64,000 bases of DNA from Fistulifera solaris (GCA_030295235.1 AP026125.1:682001-746000); one strand, 5' to 3'; shown: positions 1-12,135, numbered from the stretch's first letter. A program made the numbers and translations. The notes: generated from the letters alone by a model not told the origin.

Positions 1-753
1 TTGGCTTTGACCCATCCATTCGCACTACAGATACCTGATTCTTCATCTTTCTGTTTGTATTTCGCGAAGTTGTAGTTGATGGCAAACGCTTTCGAGGATT
101 GTGTCGTCTGGATGGCGTTGATCCACTTTTTGGCCGCGGGATTCGACTTGGGAAGCATGAAACCGTCCGTTTCATTCTTTTTCTTCTGAATTTCAGTTGC
201 GGTCTTCTCTTCTTTGGAAGGAACTTTTGTTTCATCTTTCTTCGACGAAGTATTCTTTGCGGTCGGCACGGAGAATGAGGCGATGGGGAGATTCAAATTA
301 AGGAATGGGGGCGTGGTCGATTCCACAGGGGTTTTGGGTACCTTCTTTTGCTTGTTATTATTCAAAGGTGTAGTAGAGCTGGGGTTGACAGTCGTTTCGA
401 CTTTGACTTTCTTTTGGGGTTGGCAAGGGGAGGTCGTCCTCGGAGCGTTTTCCCCTGCGATTTTTTCTTTTTTGCGGCGCTATCTTCGCCTCCCTTATTT
501 CTCGGAGGAGCGAAAGGATCATTCTTGTCGTCATTCTGTTTCGACTTACCCATTTCTGGTTCGCTTTCCGAGCTCACCACAGAACCGTGCTCGGTAACTT
601 TGTGAATGTCGTCGGACGCGTTCACTTCGTGAGAAAACTTACATGAATCACCGTGTCGACAGCCAGCCGCCGTTACAAAAAGGCACACGGCGCCTTTTTC
701 CCGTCAGCTGGTGCAGCGAAAAGCTTGTATTTCTTGTTGCTCATTGTTGACAT
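1..753 (-). CDS. CCCH zinc-finger protein, 3' part outside the window
   Basis: Reads leftward from an ATG at 753 and is cut by the window edge. The N-terminus MSTMSNKKYKLFAAPADGKK leads straight into a zinc finger spaced C-x8-C-x5-C-x3-H (ending CRHGDSCKFSHE), the common RNA-binding CCCH type. A lysine/serine/proline-rich, low-complexity region follows. The reading frame changes twice. The first change is at a run of five A (677-681, plus strand), exactly inside the zinc finger, where one more base restores the canonical x8 spacing. The second is in A-rich sequence near 460-480. Both look like run-length errors. A role in RNA binding is inferred from the finger alone; the missing C-terminus could hold a catalytic domain. 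Start choice: it gives the full finger and is the first ATG in frame. Confidence 0.6.
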
Positions 754-1430
754 GTACGTAGTATGCTGTTTATTATCGAAAAGATCTTCGAAATGGGTAC
801 GAAAGAATTTTTTGTTGATCGATGCATGCTTTTATTGGTTGGCCCGCCCTTTCCCGTACAAATGACGGACGGAACAAGGCCGATTGTCTATCCGGTACTA
901 CTATCTCTAGGTCGGAAACAGCTTCTGTACAGCATGTGCCGCATTGGCTTTTGGTCTTGGCACGCGTTCATTCACGCGGGTGACAAAGCGCGCAAAAATC
1001 CTACGCACCCATTTCTGTGATACTACATTGTCTCCTATACAAAGAACAGGAGGCCGCGAAATTGACAAGCACGATTGACGGCGTCGTTCCTTTGTCCATG
1101 AAAATCGTACACTAGCTTCCGTGTAATTTTCCGTTGGAAGATGTTTTACGTTCCGTTCGCACGCTTTGATAGGACTGATTTTCGGTAACAGTAATAAATA
1201 ATTTGAGTCCTCCGAGGAAAACTGTAGTCCGTGGCAGTACTATCGCGCGACTGTTCGCTTTTCTCGTCCGCAACGAAAACCAAAGCTGAACAAACAAGTC
1301 CACTTTTCGGCAGCTTCCACCGCCAAATCAACACAACTCCTTTTGGCTTTTGGACGAAAGGTTGATCCTCGGAGCCGCCAAGCCACACAAAAAAGCTTGT
1401 CATTTCCCCTTTCATCCTCTAAATTCGAAG
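754..1430. other. Divergent intergenic region
   Basis: This stretch separates the leftward zinc-finger gene from the rightward beta-helix gene and must hold both promoters. Short open frames occur on both strands but show no family features. I see no repeat or RNA gene. Confidence 0.5.
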
Positions 1431-2842
1431 ATGAAGTTTGCGTTAAGAACTACCGCCTGGTTGCTGGCTCTCGGCATCGCCTCGTTGGCTTCCGCTCAAT
1501 CGACGGGTGCCTGCGTCGAAACGATTAACGATATTGCGCTCCGCGAAAGCTTGGTGACGGATACGTCGCTTCTTCGAACGTACACGTTATGCTCCCAAAT
1601 CACTCACACAATTGGGACACTCGACTTGAACTACGATCTGGTTGACGGACAAGTCATGTTGCCCTTACGACCGAACATGAAAATCCAATGCGGCGTCGAC
1701 GGAAAGAAGGAAAACAATTGCTTGATCACCGGAGGAGATATTCAAGTCGACGGCACGTCGCGCTTTGGGATTGGTGCTGACGTGCCTCTGGATAACATTG
1801 AGTTTCAGGGTATCACCTTTCAAAGCAGCTCTCAGTACAGTGTATGGCTGACGCGTCCTGGATCGGTTACCTTTACGGACTGTGTGTTCCGCGTAAGTTC
1901 CTTTCATTGTTGATTAACGGTCGCTGAGTGCTGTATCTGACCCTTGTTGTCTTTCTCTTTTCGTGGTTTCACAGGACAACTCCCAGGCAATTACACCCGT
2001 CTTTCTAGATTATTTCAATCCCTCGAATGCGGCCAGTGAGCTTTCGGTCACCTTCAATCGCTGCCTCTTCGACGCCAACCGATACTTTGGTGAACCCGCC
2101 CAGCCTGCCCTCGTGGTTGGAAATGGAAGACAAAACCGTCTCATCTTTGATAGAACCAAATTTACCAACAACAATATGAAGACTGACTTGGTACGGTTGT
2201 GATGGTTGACTTTTTGCGTTTCGTGTTTTTCTTTTTTAAAAATTTGCTCATCTCCTGCGCTTACAGAATGCAACTATTTCCAGAACCTACAGAAGCTATT
2301 TGGTAGAGACCAACGGTCCCTTGACTATGACGAATAACTGTTTCGAAAACAATCAGATTGGCATCGCACCCGTCGGAGTCTACGGCGGCGAGAATCTCTT
2401 TGCCGGAAACTTTGAATCCATGTCGACCGGTGATATCTGTCCCTTTGTGAGCAACTTTGAAACGGACGAACAATTCGAAGCCAACATGCCCCGATGCAGT
2501 GCATTTGAGTTGAGCGGAACCGGAGCCACTTGTCAAGCCGACGTTCCACCGGGTCCCACGGCCACACCGACTTCGATGCCCAGTTCCTTTCCTTCGTTGG
2601 TGCCCACGGATACGTTTGCGCCTTCGAGTTCGACGGATGCCCCCACGCTGGCTCCTACAGGGAGCCCGGTGGTGGCGCCAGTGGCGGTACCCAATGCCGC
2701 GCCGGCTCCGGATGGCGCTGGACCGGAAGCAGTATTGACTTCTACTCCCACGACAACTTTTGACGGTTTCCCAGACACTTCGAACGCTCGTTCTATGCAG
2801 TCTTTGTCGTTGTTGGGAGTTGCCCTTTTCATTTGGTTGTAA
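1431..2842 (+). CDS. Secreted beta-helix surface protein with Pro/Thr/Ser stalk
   Basis: Three exons (1431-1892, 1975-2190, 2267-2842) join in phase to give 417 aa. The introns start GTAAGT and GTACGG and end in ACAG. The ATG at 1431 begins a clear signal peptide (WLLALGIASLASAQS). The body has recurring IxxxGITFxxS / VTFTDCVFR / LIFDRTKFTNN strips typical of right-handed parallel beta-helix (pectin-lyase-like) folds. After a Cys-containing end comes a PTATPTSMPSSFPS...PTLAPTGSPVVAP stalk, and the protein ends in a short hydrophobic stretch (SLSLLGVALFIWL), which suggests a GPI anchor or membrane tether. It is probably an extracellular or frustule-associated protein. Whether it has carbohydrate-active function cannot be told; no catalytic residues are recognisable. 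Confidence 0.75.
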
Positions 2843-3454
2843 ACGGAGCTTTTTTTGAAGACGAGGCCAAGTGAGAGAAATATAAGTTTTCTTTTAGTCG
2901 CTTGAAGCACTCTATGATAAGACATAAACTATAATACACCAATTGGCGCCTGGTTTTAGCTAATACTCCGTATGATTCAATTGTGAAGAGAAGGATAGAA
3001 TTAGAATGGAGGGAATAATAGCTAAAGCAGGAGCATCATGACACGGTAAAACGAACTGATGTCTCATAGCGTTCCACTTACAATAAGGGATATAGTAGCG
3101 ATCCGTGAGCGCGAGTCATACTCCCAATGTGCCCACAAAGTACAGTACACCGTCTACGTAGCGGACCCGCAAGTCCTTTGTGACCGAGAGGCATTTGCGC
3201 TTTTCGCACCGCGGATGGTGGCCGGAGAGGTTCGGTGTTATTGTGTTGCAAGAACATTGCGCTCTCTATCACCTCAGCCGGTCTGAGACCCTTGTGAAAC
3301 ATCGTGTCAATAGCAGAGAGGCGTCATTGCCGCAGTTGCCCGGGAAAATTCTTGATTTATCAGCTTGGTGGCAGTCATTAATTTCATTGCATTCATTCAT
3401 TGCATTCGAACTCTGTAACCATCGTCGCGTCGATTCCGGCTTCTTGAATTAAAA
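2843..3454 (+). other. Intergenic region upstream of the kinase gene
   Basis: AT-rich terminator side of the beta-helix gene and presumed promoter of the following kinase. Short open frames at 3059-3452 have no recognisable features. Nothing else is visible. Confidence 0.45.
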
Positions 3455-6400
3455 ATGGATTTATTTTCTAAATTAAAAAAGAAAAGCAACACGAATGAGA
3501 AAGGCGAAGATTTGAGAGAAGCGGAAGTTACGCAGAAATTACCAGCATCAAACAAAGATGACGATTTTTGCAATTCGATTGATGCTCTGGTAGATTCGGA
3601 TGCGGAGGGCGCTGATATTTTCGACGACGATGACGAGGATGAAGTCGCGTCAGCAACTCATACCGGAAGCATTCACAGTAAGACGAGCAGGACGAATGAC
3701 TCGGTTACGGCCGAAACCAACTACACCGAGGTCGTTCAGAATTTAGCAACCTCCCCATTTTTATCGCCTTTAGCGGCTAGGGGGAGACCTCAGTACGGGT
3801 TCGTTAGATCTTGATATCAATTTATCTTCGAGGCATTCAAAGCAGTCCATGTCGTCAAAACTTTCATCAAAGGACTCGGTAGTACATGGACTGTCAGAAC
3901 GTTTCGAAGAGCTATCCGTAAAAAGCGATGGACACAACAAAGACGATGACAATGAGTCGAAAACATCTCAAAATGATGACAGAGGTAGCGACAGTGCTGA
4001 GGATTATTCCGACGATGAAGACGAAGGACAGGACGGATACAAACCCGGCGGATATCATCCTGTTAAAGTTGGCGAAGTGTATAATCAAAGGTGCGTGCGT
4101 TTGTGACTATTGAAACACTACATTCGACCTTGCTCAAACACATTTTTTAGATACGTCATCATTAAGAAGCTGGGTTGGGGACATTTTTCCACTGTGTGGA
4201 TGGTGAAAGATCGAAAGGCTATGAAATCGGGCAATAGTGCTCCTTTCTACGCTTTAAAGGTTCAGAAGTCAGCCGAGCATTACACCGAAGCAGCTGTCGA
4301 TGAGGTAGAGTTATTAAACTGCATCGCAACAGAACGAAAGAAAGCGGAATTGAAATTGGCGAATGGGGCATCGAAAGAAGCGGCGATCACTGTAGATCGA
4401 TCTCGTTTTGTGGCCACGTTGCACGATTCGTTCTTTCATTCTGGACCAAATGGGCGGCATATGTGCATGGTCTTTTCCATGCTCGGTTGCAATTTATTGA
4501 CTGTGATCAAAGCTTACAATTATCGTGGTATCCCTGTCGACGCCGTTAAAGTAATGATCCGTGGAGTTTGTAAAGGACTTGATTTTCTGCATCGTAAATG
4601 CCAGGTCATCCACACCGACTTGAAGCCGGAGAACGTCCTGCTGCAATTTCCACATCAAATTGATAAAGACGAAGACTTCGCTTTTGGAGTAGCGGCGCTT
4701 GCTATGGAAAATTCGCACAATATTGAAAGTCACACCGTTGGAACGTCTGTTGAGGATTTAGAGGCAGCTTTAAATGATACGACACTAACACCAGAAGAGC
4801 GCAAAAAGTTGAAAAAGCGTTTGAAGAGGAAGCGGCAAAAGAAAGAAAACAGGCATTTAATAGCAACGACGATTCAGATGACGACGATGACGAGAGTGTC
4901 TCGTCCTTTATCCAAGACTTAGCAGATGAGATGTCCGGCAATGCTAGCTACGCAACATCTGACAAAGAACTCAGCAATTCAATAGGAAAGGAAGCAGAAC
5001 TGATCTTGTCACAAAATCATGTTAGACGAAGAATCGAACGCAATCGCTTTCTCGCGACTAATTTCGGGCCGCAACGGTTAGTTGAATCTGCCTTAACGAG
5101 TATCGCAAAAAAAAGAATAATTGCCAGCAAAGCAGACAGCCAAGAGCTACAGAGATTTTTTTGAAGAAGTTGGTGAATCTGAAATTGCAAGAATATGTAT
5201 TATTTTAAGACAATTTTCGAGCGATGAGGAGCTTTTCGACGCACTGAACTGCAGCCTTGGCGGTGTAAGTTTTGATGGCGTGGGCCAGGAGAGAGAGTGG
5301 CCAATTAAGCTTTCACTGTGTGCTCCGGAATCGACGGACTCGAGTTCACATACATACATCAAGCTCACACAATCATCACCGCTCGATGTTGCCGAAAGTC
5401 AGTATTTCACGGAGCTGGTACATCTTCTCGGAGAAAATTTTAATATCAATGAAGAATCGAATGCATCGGAGTTACCAGATAATACTACTGAAGCACTCTC
5501 TGGTGCTTTTGAAGCGTTTCCATTCGCAATTCTGTCATTGCAGTGTCCAGCTTCGTCGACAATGGTCGGGTTAAGCTTTCTTGAATCCAAACTTCCCGGG
5601 GTGGCTTTTTTGACGTATCGGCGAGATGACGGAGTTCCAAATCTTGACAAGCTAGTTTTTGGGCATCACAACATGAAAATATGCGATCATCCTTTGGCCA
5701 TGCGAATCAATGACGCTCTGTCGCAACCCTTATGTAGCAAGGGAAGTAGCATTTTCGGGTTTGACATGCGGTTGGTCTCCAGTCTTAATGCTTCTCCAGC
5801 GATAGATGATTCCGGACTGACATTTGCCCTGACAGCTGACAATGACGAACTATCTGGAATGTGGGGGCTAGGAATCCGTTGGAACAGCGTGTCCAATCTT
5901 TCTGTGCTATTGATTTGTCAAGCCAACTTATCAATTTAGTGGGTCCAGAAGGTGCACGAGAGTCCCGTAAATTATCTCAAGACACTGACGCAGGATTTCA
6001 GGAAGGCGAAAAGAAATCGCCTGTTGCCGAGATTCAGACCGCTCCTTCGTCGTTTGAAAATTCGACGAATTCTCCGACACCATCCATAACCCAGGTTCCA
6101 GACTTGAAAGATGTCGACATGCTTACGTCTTGCCGGGCAGTAATCGTTGATCTTGGAAACGCATGTTGGACCTACCGCCATTTTAGTGAAGACATTCAAA
6201 CGAGGCAGTACCGTGCACCTGAGGTGCTGATTGGAAGCAAGTATGATACTTCCGCCGATATTTGGTCTCTTGGTTGTATGGTGTTTGAGTTACTGACTGG
6301 CGATCTTCTCTTCGATCCTCGGGCTGGAGAAGACTATGACCGTGACGAGGATCATTTGGCCATGTTCCAGGAGCTTCTTGGTCAAATGCCAAAAAGACTC

Positions 6401-6634
6401 GCTTTAGATGGTAAATATTCCAGGAACTTCTTTGATAAGAAAGGCAATCTACGGCACATCAAGCAACTGAAGTTTTGGCCGATGGAAGACGTATTATCGG
6501 AAAAATATCACTTTCCACGAGATGAAGCAGTAGCAATAGCTGATTTTGTAAGGCCTCTGCTCGATTTCGATCCCAAGACAAGAATGACGGCAGAGCAAGC
6601 TCTTCAATCCGACTGGCTACAATCCATCCCGTAG
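3455..6634 (+). CDS. SRPK: SRPK-type SR-protein kinase with a long spacer
   Basis: SR-protein kinases phosphorylate Arg/Ser-rich splicing factors. The N-terminal ~210 aa are acidic and low-complexity, followed by the SRPK signature GYKPGGYHPVKVGEVYNQR. A 60-bp intron (4091-4150) then rejoins at RYVIIKKLGWGHFSTVW. The ATP lysine (YALKVQKS), catalytic loop HTDLKPENVLL, VDLGNACW in place of DFG, activation segment RQYRAPEVLIG and DIWSLGCMVFEL are all intact. Between catalytic loop and VDLGNA lies a spacer of about 500 aa, beginning with the family-typical KKLKKRLKRKRQKK and longer than in animal SRPK1. The frame shifts about four times (G run 3780-3784; A-rich 4800-4860; T run 5156-5162; G run 5863-5867). 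These shifts cancel, leaving an exact 1039-aa frame. The intact kinase motifs argue against a pseudogene. Confidence 0.88.
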
Positions 6635-6738
6635 CTCGGCAGGCCACGAGTGGATAATTAGTAAAGCCTTTCGTACTTGTCTAAAAAATTAATGAGATAG
6701 TGAAGCGATAGTTGTTTCTCTAAATAACAGGTAAACCT

Positions 6739-8106
6739 TTAAAAATCATTCCTATGCAAGATCCTCGCACCATGTTCTTCATACTCCGCTCTCGAAACCC
6801 ACATGTCCTTAAATGTTGCAAGGCTAGCCAAGATCGATCCACCGACGTAACATGAGTATAGACGCTCCGGAGGTGCTGAAATCCGTATGCGAGTATGGGA
6901 AGGAGACCGTGCCTTCACTTCATACAGTAGACGCTCGCCGAAACCTGGTGTCAGAGTGCTCCCACCGGCAAGAACAATCTGGGAGAAGAGCTTTGGACGC
7001 AAGTCGATGTCACTCTTTTAATAGAATCGACCAGTAGTTCGGCTGCACCGGGTTCTTCGGAACCAAGAAGTGATGGGTCGAAAAGAACACTTGGAGCCAT
7101 GTAGCGCTCCGATGCTAGGGAAATAGCCTGCCCATCAGGGAGTTGATACTGCGTCTTTGACTCTTTCTCGGTTGCGTCGTCGTAGTGGCCAGATGGTGCC
7201 AAATAGCACACCTCTTCTTTCATAAGCTTTACCAGGTCAGCCTCTGCTGTGGTTGTAAAGCTAAGTCCTGCTTTTCGAAGTAAAAGCTGCAGGTGACGAG
7301 TGACTTCTCGTCCGGCAATATCGCTACGAGAAACCGAATGCTGCAGGGCAAACCCTTCATATACGGGTACCGCGTGTGCCACCCCTTCGCCAATATCCAA
7401 AACGACACCCGTAGTGCGACCCGATGCGTACAAACTCAACACCGATGGGGGCGAGAAAAACAAAGCGGGTGCACGAATTGACTCGAAGAAAACTTCCGCG
7501 ATTTTGTCACGATTTCCTCTGTGGTTTAATGGGGCCTCTGTCATCAAGACGGGGTGCTCTTCACGCTTTGCGTTCAGTGACTGCTTCGAATAAACGTGCT
7601 AAACAGAGATTTTGGCAATGTCAGACTGGGCCTTTTCCAGCAGGTCGCAACAAACACTGCATTGAATCTTCCACCTACCTCCCACAAACGCTCCATAGAG
7701 TCCCAACCATTTTCTGTGACAACCCCCTTGTCCATAGGATATTCCAACACGAAAGCACCGCGGTGCTCGTCGAGTTTCCGTCCAACAAAAACAGACGACG
7801 GTCCCAAATCCTGTTCCCCTTCCAAAGCACCGCCCGGCATGATACGCATGTGTTTCGGTCGTCCCACTTTTGTACCTAGAACAAGCTAAAGATACAGCAG
7901 AACGCGTGTGTTAGCTAATGATGAAAAATTCTTACAAGAACGAGGCTATTCCGTTAAAGAGAGGTATTTCTAACATTGCTTACCTTGGGTTTCGAGGACC
8001 CGGCGAAGCCAGCTTTGATAGACGAAGTGCCATTATCAATAACGATCGGCTGATTCAAAAGAAGAGAGCCTACGTCTCCGCCGGTTCCAGGATCTTTATT
8101 ACTCAT
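6739..8106 (-). CDS. Arp1-like actin-related protein (centractin)
   Basis: Three exons (8106-7984, 7885-7679, 7598-6739) give 396 aa with the actin fold: [17 protein letters not shown] (phosphate-1 loop), [63 protein letters not shown] and [17 protein letters not shown]. The C-terminus ([41 protein letters not shown]) matches Arp1 better than conventional actin. Arp1 forms the short filament of dynactin, the dynein cofactor. The N-terminus has about 15 extra residues. One frame change lies at a T run (7016-7019, plus strand); one extra base there restores [15 protein letters not shown]. It overlaps no neighbour and shares a divergent promoter region with the gene at 8507. A divergent actin or another Arp class is the alternative. 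Confidence 0.8.
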
Positions 8107-8506
8107 GGTTAAGTTTGACGTCGATGTTTTGAGGATTGTAGTCTACCTGGTAGCTGGTAAATGAAGTATAATCTGCCTCTCCGATGAACTCGACAAAATA
8201 ACAACGTCCTCCGCCGCCATTATTATGCGCGCCCACGCCATGGCGACCATATTATGTACTCCGTAAAAGTAAATTATGTCCATCCGTTACTCGCATTCCC
8301 CGTAAACGAACTTTCAAGACGACAGTACATTACCGAACGGACATTCCTTGATAAAGCAGGGACGAAAGTAAAAATAAGTGCCGGAGCGATTTACTTGTAC
8401 CAGGTACTTCGGTGGCAACTACTTGCATTCACTTCTTTTCACAACTAACGTGATAAACAAAAGAGCTACGGAGAAACGCTTATTTGACCTGAAGAGACGC
8501 CGCATA
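8107..8506. promoter_or_regulatory. Divergent promoter region with two TACCWGGTA palindromes
   Basis: Lies between the divergent Arp1-like and DUF3054 genes. It contains TACCTGGTA at 8144-8152 and TACCAGGTA at 8398-8406, near-palindromes that recur in other intergenic regions of this window. No gene is visible in it. Confidence 0.4.
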
Positions 8507-9121
8507 ATGAAACTGCTCTCTTCAATACCTTTATTCTTAGCTGCGGGATACAGTTGCGCTTTCTCGGTTCGCCCAACAAGTGTTTTCATCAAGTCAATTG
8601 ATTTGACAAAGGACCTTTCGGCGCTTGGCGCACCTCGCCCCTGTGGCTTCCACAGTCGAAGTTGTAGACAACTGGCACGTCAAAGGAATGAGTCTGGTGA
8701 AACTTCAAAGCTAAGCACTCCATTGGACCGCCCAGTTCTCGCCTTGGTCGATGTGGTTTCTCTGCTCACATTTGCGGCGGTCGGTAAAGCAAGTCACACA
8801 CCCGACGGAGCTATTGATCCTATCGCCACAGCTACAGTGGCTTTTCCTTTTCTACTGTCTTGGTTTGTAACCGCTCCTTTTACCGGAGTTTATGCGGAAG
8901 ACGAGCGAGAGGGCAACTTAGTTCTTGAGACTTTTCTGAAACCGGGAAAAGGTTGGATTGTCGCGATTCCCCTTGGCTGCGTGATCAGAGGCATCATTAA
9001 AGGATACGTACCACCAGCACCCTTTGTTATTGTGACGATGGTTGCTACTTTTGTGATTCTTGGCCTGGGTAGACTTCTCTTCGCTATTTTGGAAGATTTC
9101 TTTGTTGAACTTGCTAACTGA
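8507..9121 (+). CDS. DUF3054 family membrane protein, plastid-targeted
   Basis: 204 aa from the ATG at 8507. The N-terminus MKLLSSIPLFLAAGYSCAFSV is a signal peptide with Phe right after the predicted cleavage (SCA^FS), the hallmark of diatom bipartite plastid targeting. A transit-like Arg/Ser-rich stretch follows. The mature part shows the DUF3054 pattern: DVVSLLTFAAVGKASH, then FPFLLSWFVTAPFTGVY, a conserved loop with KGWIVAIPLGCVIRG, and a last membrane helix (FVIVTMVATFVILGLGRLLF), so about four membrane segments. The family is found in bacteria and plastids and has no established function. Upstream in-frame codons exist but lack an ATG before the signal peptide. Confidence 0.75.
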   Translation: MKLLSSIPLFLAAGYSCAFSVRPTSVFIKSIDLTKDLSALGAPRPCGFHSRSCRQLARQRNESGETSKLSTPLDRPVLALVDVVSLLTFAAVGKASHTPDGAIDPIATATVAFPFLLSWFVTAPFTGVYAEDEREGNLVLETFLKPGKGWIVAIPLGCVIRGIIKGYVPPAPFVIVTMVATFVILGLGRLLFAILEDFFVELAN

Positions 9122-9931
9122 CGCAAAATATAATATTCCTTTTAACCGAACACGACATTAGCCCGAAGCCGCGCTTCTGTGGTATACTTCTGTAAAAAAG
9201 ATACCTAGCAGCATAATTACTTATCATAACAGCATTTTAGTCGAAGTTAGGTATTCGAGGGAACCGTCAAGGAACCGTCATCATCGGGTTCGTGCATGGA
9301 AGCCTAAAAGACCGTCTACAGTCAGTATTTTATAACTTGGAACAAGCGTACATGTGATGCTGTTAGCGGTTAATCAAGTTTACATTGATCAACGCGTGTT
9401 TCGCCTAGACGACTTGACTAGGTTCTAACGTTTACATTCCCTTGACTGGTCCATTCAGGCATGAGCTTTCAAGGTTTCTTTCCGCGTCGTAACGGTTTTA
9501 CTGTTTAATTGCAGAAAGCAGAAAAGCAGCAAGCACGCAGCACACGCACTTTATAAACAAACATGACGACGAGCAAAATCGCCGCATTTATTGCTGTATT
9601 GCAGCGTTGTTGCTCTTCATACTTGTTTCAACAAATATTGATCGCTTGAAGAGGCATTTTCTTTTTACGGGAAAGGATTTTCGCGAATGATCGATTGGGC
9701 AGTATAGTGAACCACGACACCTTCAGTGTGACATTTGTTGTACCTGTCGAAACTTGCCACCGAAAATCCGAGGCAAAGTCAAAAATTAGTCGCCACAAAT
9801 CATGTTGCCTCTAAACCGTGAGGCTTCACCGTCAGCAAATGAATGATTGTAACTAATCCAAGCCGCGAATAGGTTTATCACTTTCATCTCGTCGTCCTGT
9901 CAACTGCTTGTCGCGCAGAAATCCTTTCAAG
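9122..9931. other. Intergenic region before the HSF cluster
   Basis: About 0.8 kb without a supportable gene. A small direct repeat (GGAACCGTCA twice) occurs near 9260-9280. Presumably includes the promoter of the first HSF gene. Confidence 0.4.
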
Positions 9932-11462
9932 ATGTCATCATTGCGAAAGAAGAAAATCCACATCCCCACCGAGAAGCGAAAGAAGACGCTGGAAGTCGCT
10001 TTGAACAACGAAGGAAAATCTCTCGGTGATGATGGTATCAGTTCGGGTGGTGTTCTTTCTCGTTCTGCAAACAAGCGAATTGGAGATGGGCTAAATAATG
10101 CGCTGTCGCTCATCAGCCCTGAGGTGCGCTCGATCTTGTCAACGCCAGCAAAAACCACCCATTCGAAGTCGAAGTCCTTTGTTGAAACTACAATGGAGAT
10201 GATCAACTTCTTTTCGAAGGAGGAGCCAAGTCTCATGGGATGGGGAGACGATGGTCAGCATTTCTATGTCAACACACATGCAAATTTGGGAAGAGTTAGC
10301 TCGGCGATGAAGCCGTTCTTTGATCGTAAGTACCAATGACATATCTGTTGAAAGTCTCATAGTGAACGGACGTCTAATTACTTCTTTGTTGTGAAGATGG
10401 TAATTTCTCTTCGTTTCGTCGTCAGCTTTGTGCGTACAACTTCATTCGCTTACAACAAGGAAGGTAAGTGAAGCAAGTCAATGCTGTTGCCGCAAAAACT
10501 GCATTCTCACGTATCGCACCCTTCTAGATACCGCGGCCACTGGTATCATCCATTATTTCATCGCTTTTCAACCGCGCAAGACATCCTCGAAATACAATCT
10601 AGCCGACGTCGTCGCGGCCAAGGTGTTCGCACATCAGATACTCTATCGGAGCGTTCACGTCGAATCAAAATTCGTCGACCAGGCGACCTTGAACAATCTG
10701 CCCAATCTTCTGTTGAACCGGATGAACAAAGCGGCTTGTGTGATTTTCCAGGATCCGAGTATGCGCACATGCTCGTTCTTGATTCGGTGGCATCGCTTTT
10801 CCCTCTGGAGAGTTTGCAGAAAGATGAAGTCCTCAACGGAGGCTTCGTCAAAAACGTCAATAACGTCTCTTCCGATGTCATTCAACAATCGCAGGAAGGA
10901 CCGAAAGTTGTTGAAAGTGACGGAAGCCGCACGTCTCATGTTATTCCTGTATCTCAGCTGAAAACGGAATTGGTCGAAGACCGCCCTCTTCTCAAGCTAC
11001 CTGTCATGTACGCCGATAAAGCCAAACATCTTCAACCTTCCAATGTTACGCAGTGCGTTTAGTCCACCTGTAAGCCAAGCTGGTGTGTCTGGATTGGTTG
11101 ATTGCTGTGGAGACACTGACGGCGACAAAGAGAACTCGATGGAGGAGTCGAATCTTTATCAGAGCGCATTCGGCCAGTTTTCACCCGCAACTCCAGGCAA
11201 CCTGCTGCCTATGTTCCGTCGCTCCTCTCCATTTGGGTATGAATTTGAACTGACTCGGTTGTTTTGCAGTCCTTGTCGGCAGTGCCCTGGAGCTATTCCG
11301 ACTGAGACTCATAAGCCTATCATGTTTTCTTTCCATGGCAATCCTCCCGCTACCGAACTCACTTCTCCAAATATTCTAATAGAACTGCCAGGCAATCAAA
11401 CGGAGTCGAAACGCGACCATGAATCGGACTCGAAGCCAGCTGCTGTGAAACCCATGGATTGA
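9932..11462 (+). CDS. Heat-shock-factor type transcription factor
   Basis: Exons 9932-10325, 10397-10463 and 10528-11462 encode about 464 aa. After a basic N-terminus (MSSLRKKKIHIP) the HSF DNA-binding domain spans roughly residues 85-195: FSKEEPSLMGWGDDGQHFYV, MKPFFDHGNFSSFRRQLCAYNF (recognition helix) and GRYRGHWYHPLFHR. Both introns interrupt this domain. HSF-domain proteins bind nGAAn-type elements as trimers; I see no clear heptad-repeat trimerisation region here. The rest is Ser/Pro/acid-rich. The frame changes once around 11020-11040 (a three-A run is the likely place). Without the change the protein would stop at 11061, with it the open frame runs to 11462. HSF families are strongly expanded in diatoms. 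Confidence 0.82.
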
Positions 11463-12135
11463 TGGAATTGTACCCATGCAATGATGACAACGCATGCTCC
11501 CGTGAATGCAAGTGCCTTTCATCGTTTTTTCATAGAACGATTTCTTACAAATCGATCGTATAGCGCACTAAAAATGTCTAGAGTTGAACCTTGAAGCCTT
11601 TTGGAGTATTTCTTAATTCCGTTTTCCTTTCTCCCTAGACCGCGGAGGCGGAGAGACTTGCCTAATAGACCTACAGCTAGCCGTATTTTTTCTAGCCTAC
11701 AGTACAGACCTAGCGTACTAGATTAGTACCGAGTACTTAACTACCTATAGAGAAATTCAAATTGCGCAACCGCTATGTTTCCAATTAGTTCAGTATGTTT
11801 CGAGGACGTTATTGCTTGGTACATCCAGCAAGGTGAACGGAAAAGCCGATCTATGTTTTAGTACCGCTTTGGGAGTGGTGCGCGCGCGATCTCCCTCCTC
11901 ACGAGCTTTGGCGCAGACAACGCGCAAACGCGAGAAGGTCGTCAAAGCGCTTCCTAAAAGCAATCCAAAGAATCCATTCCTGCAAAGCCTCTTTTCCATT
12001 TCCATCCTACATCTTGATTAGGCAGCTTTCTTGGACAACAAGATCTGACAACAACGGGATTTCTATTGGCTTCTGAAGTAATATTCGCTTAGACACAGTT
12101 TGGGATTACTCACAAAGAGAGGATACAGATTGAAC
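11463..12135. other. Intergenic region between the two HSF genes
   Basis: About 670 bp without a supportable gene; holds the promoter of the second HSF gene. Short CTAG-rich words recur at 11680-11760 but make no defined repeat. Confidence 0.4.

Noticed and set aside
1146-1415. Leftward open frames upstream of the beta-helix gene
   Set aside because: They lack features and would overlap the promoter of a well-supported gene on the other strand.
3059-3452. Short open frames upstream of the kinase
   Set aside because: They overlap each other on both strands, show no family features and lie in the presumed promoter.
3455-6634. SRPK pseudogene with several frame changes
   Set aside because: All kinase motifs are intact and the changes cancel into an exact frame. 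The same kind of change hits essential genes nearby, so sequence error is the simpler reading.
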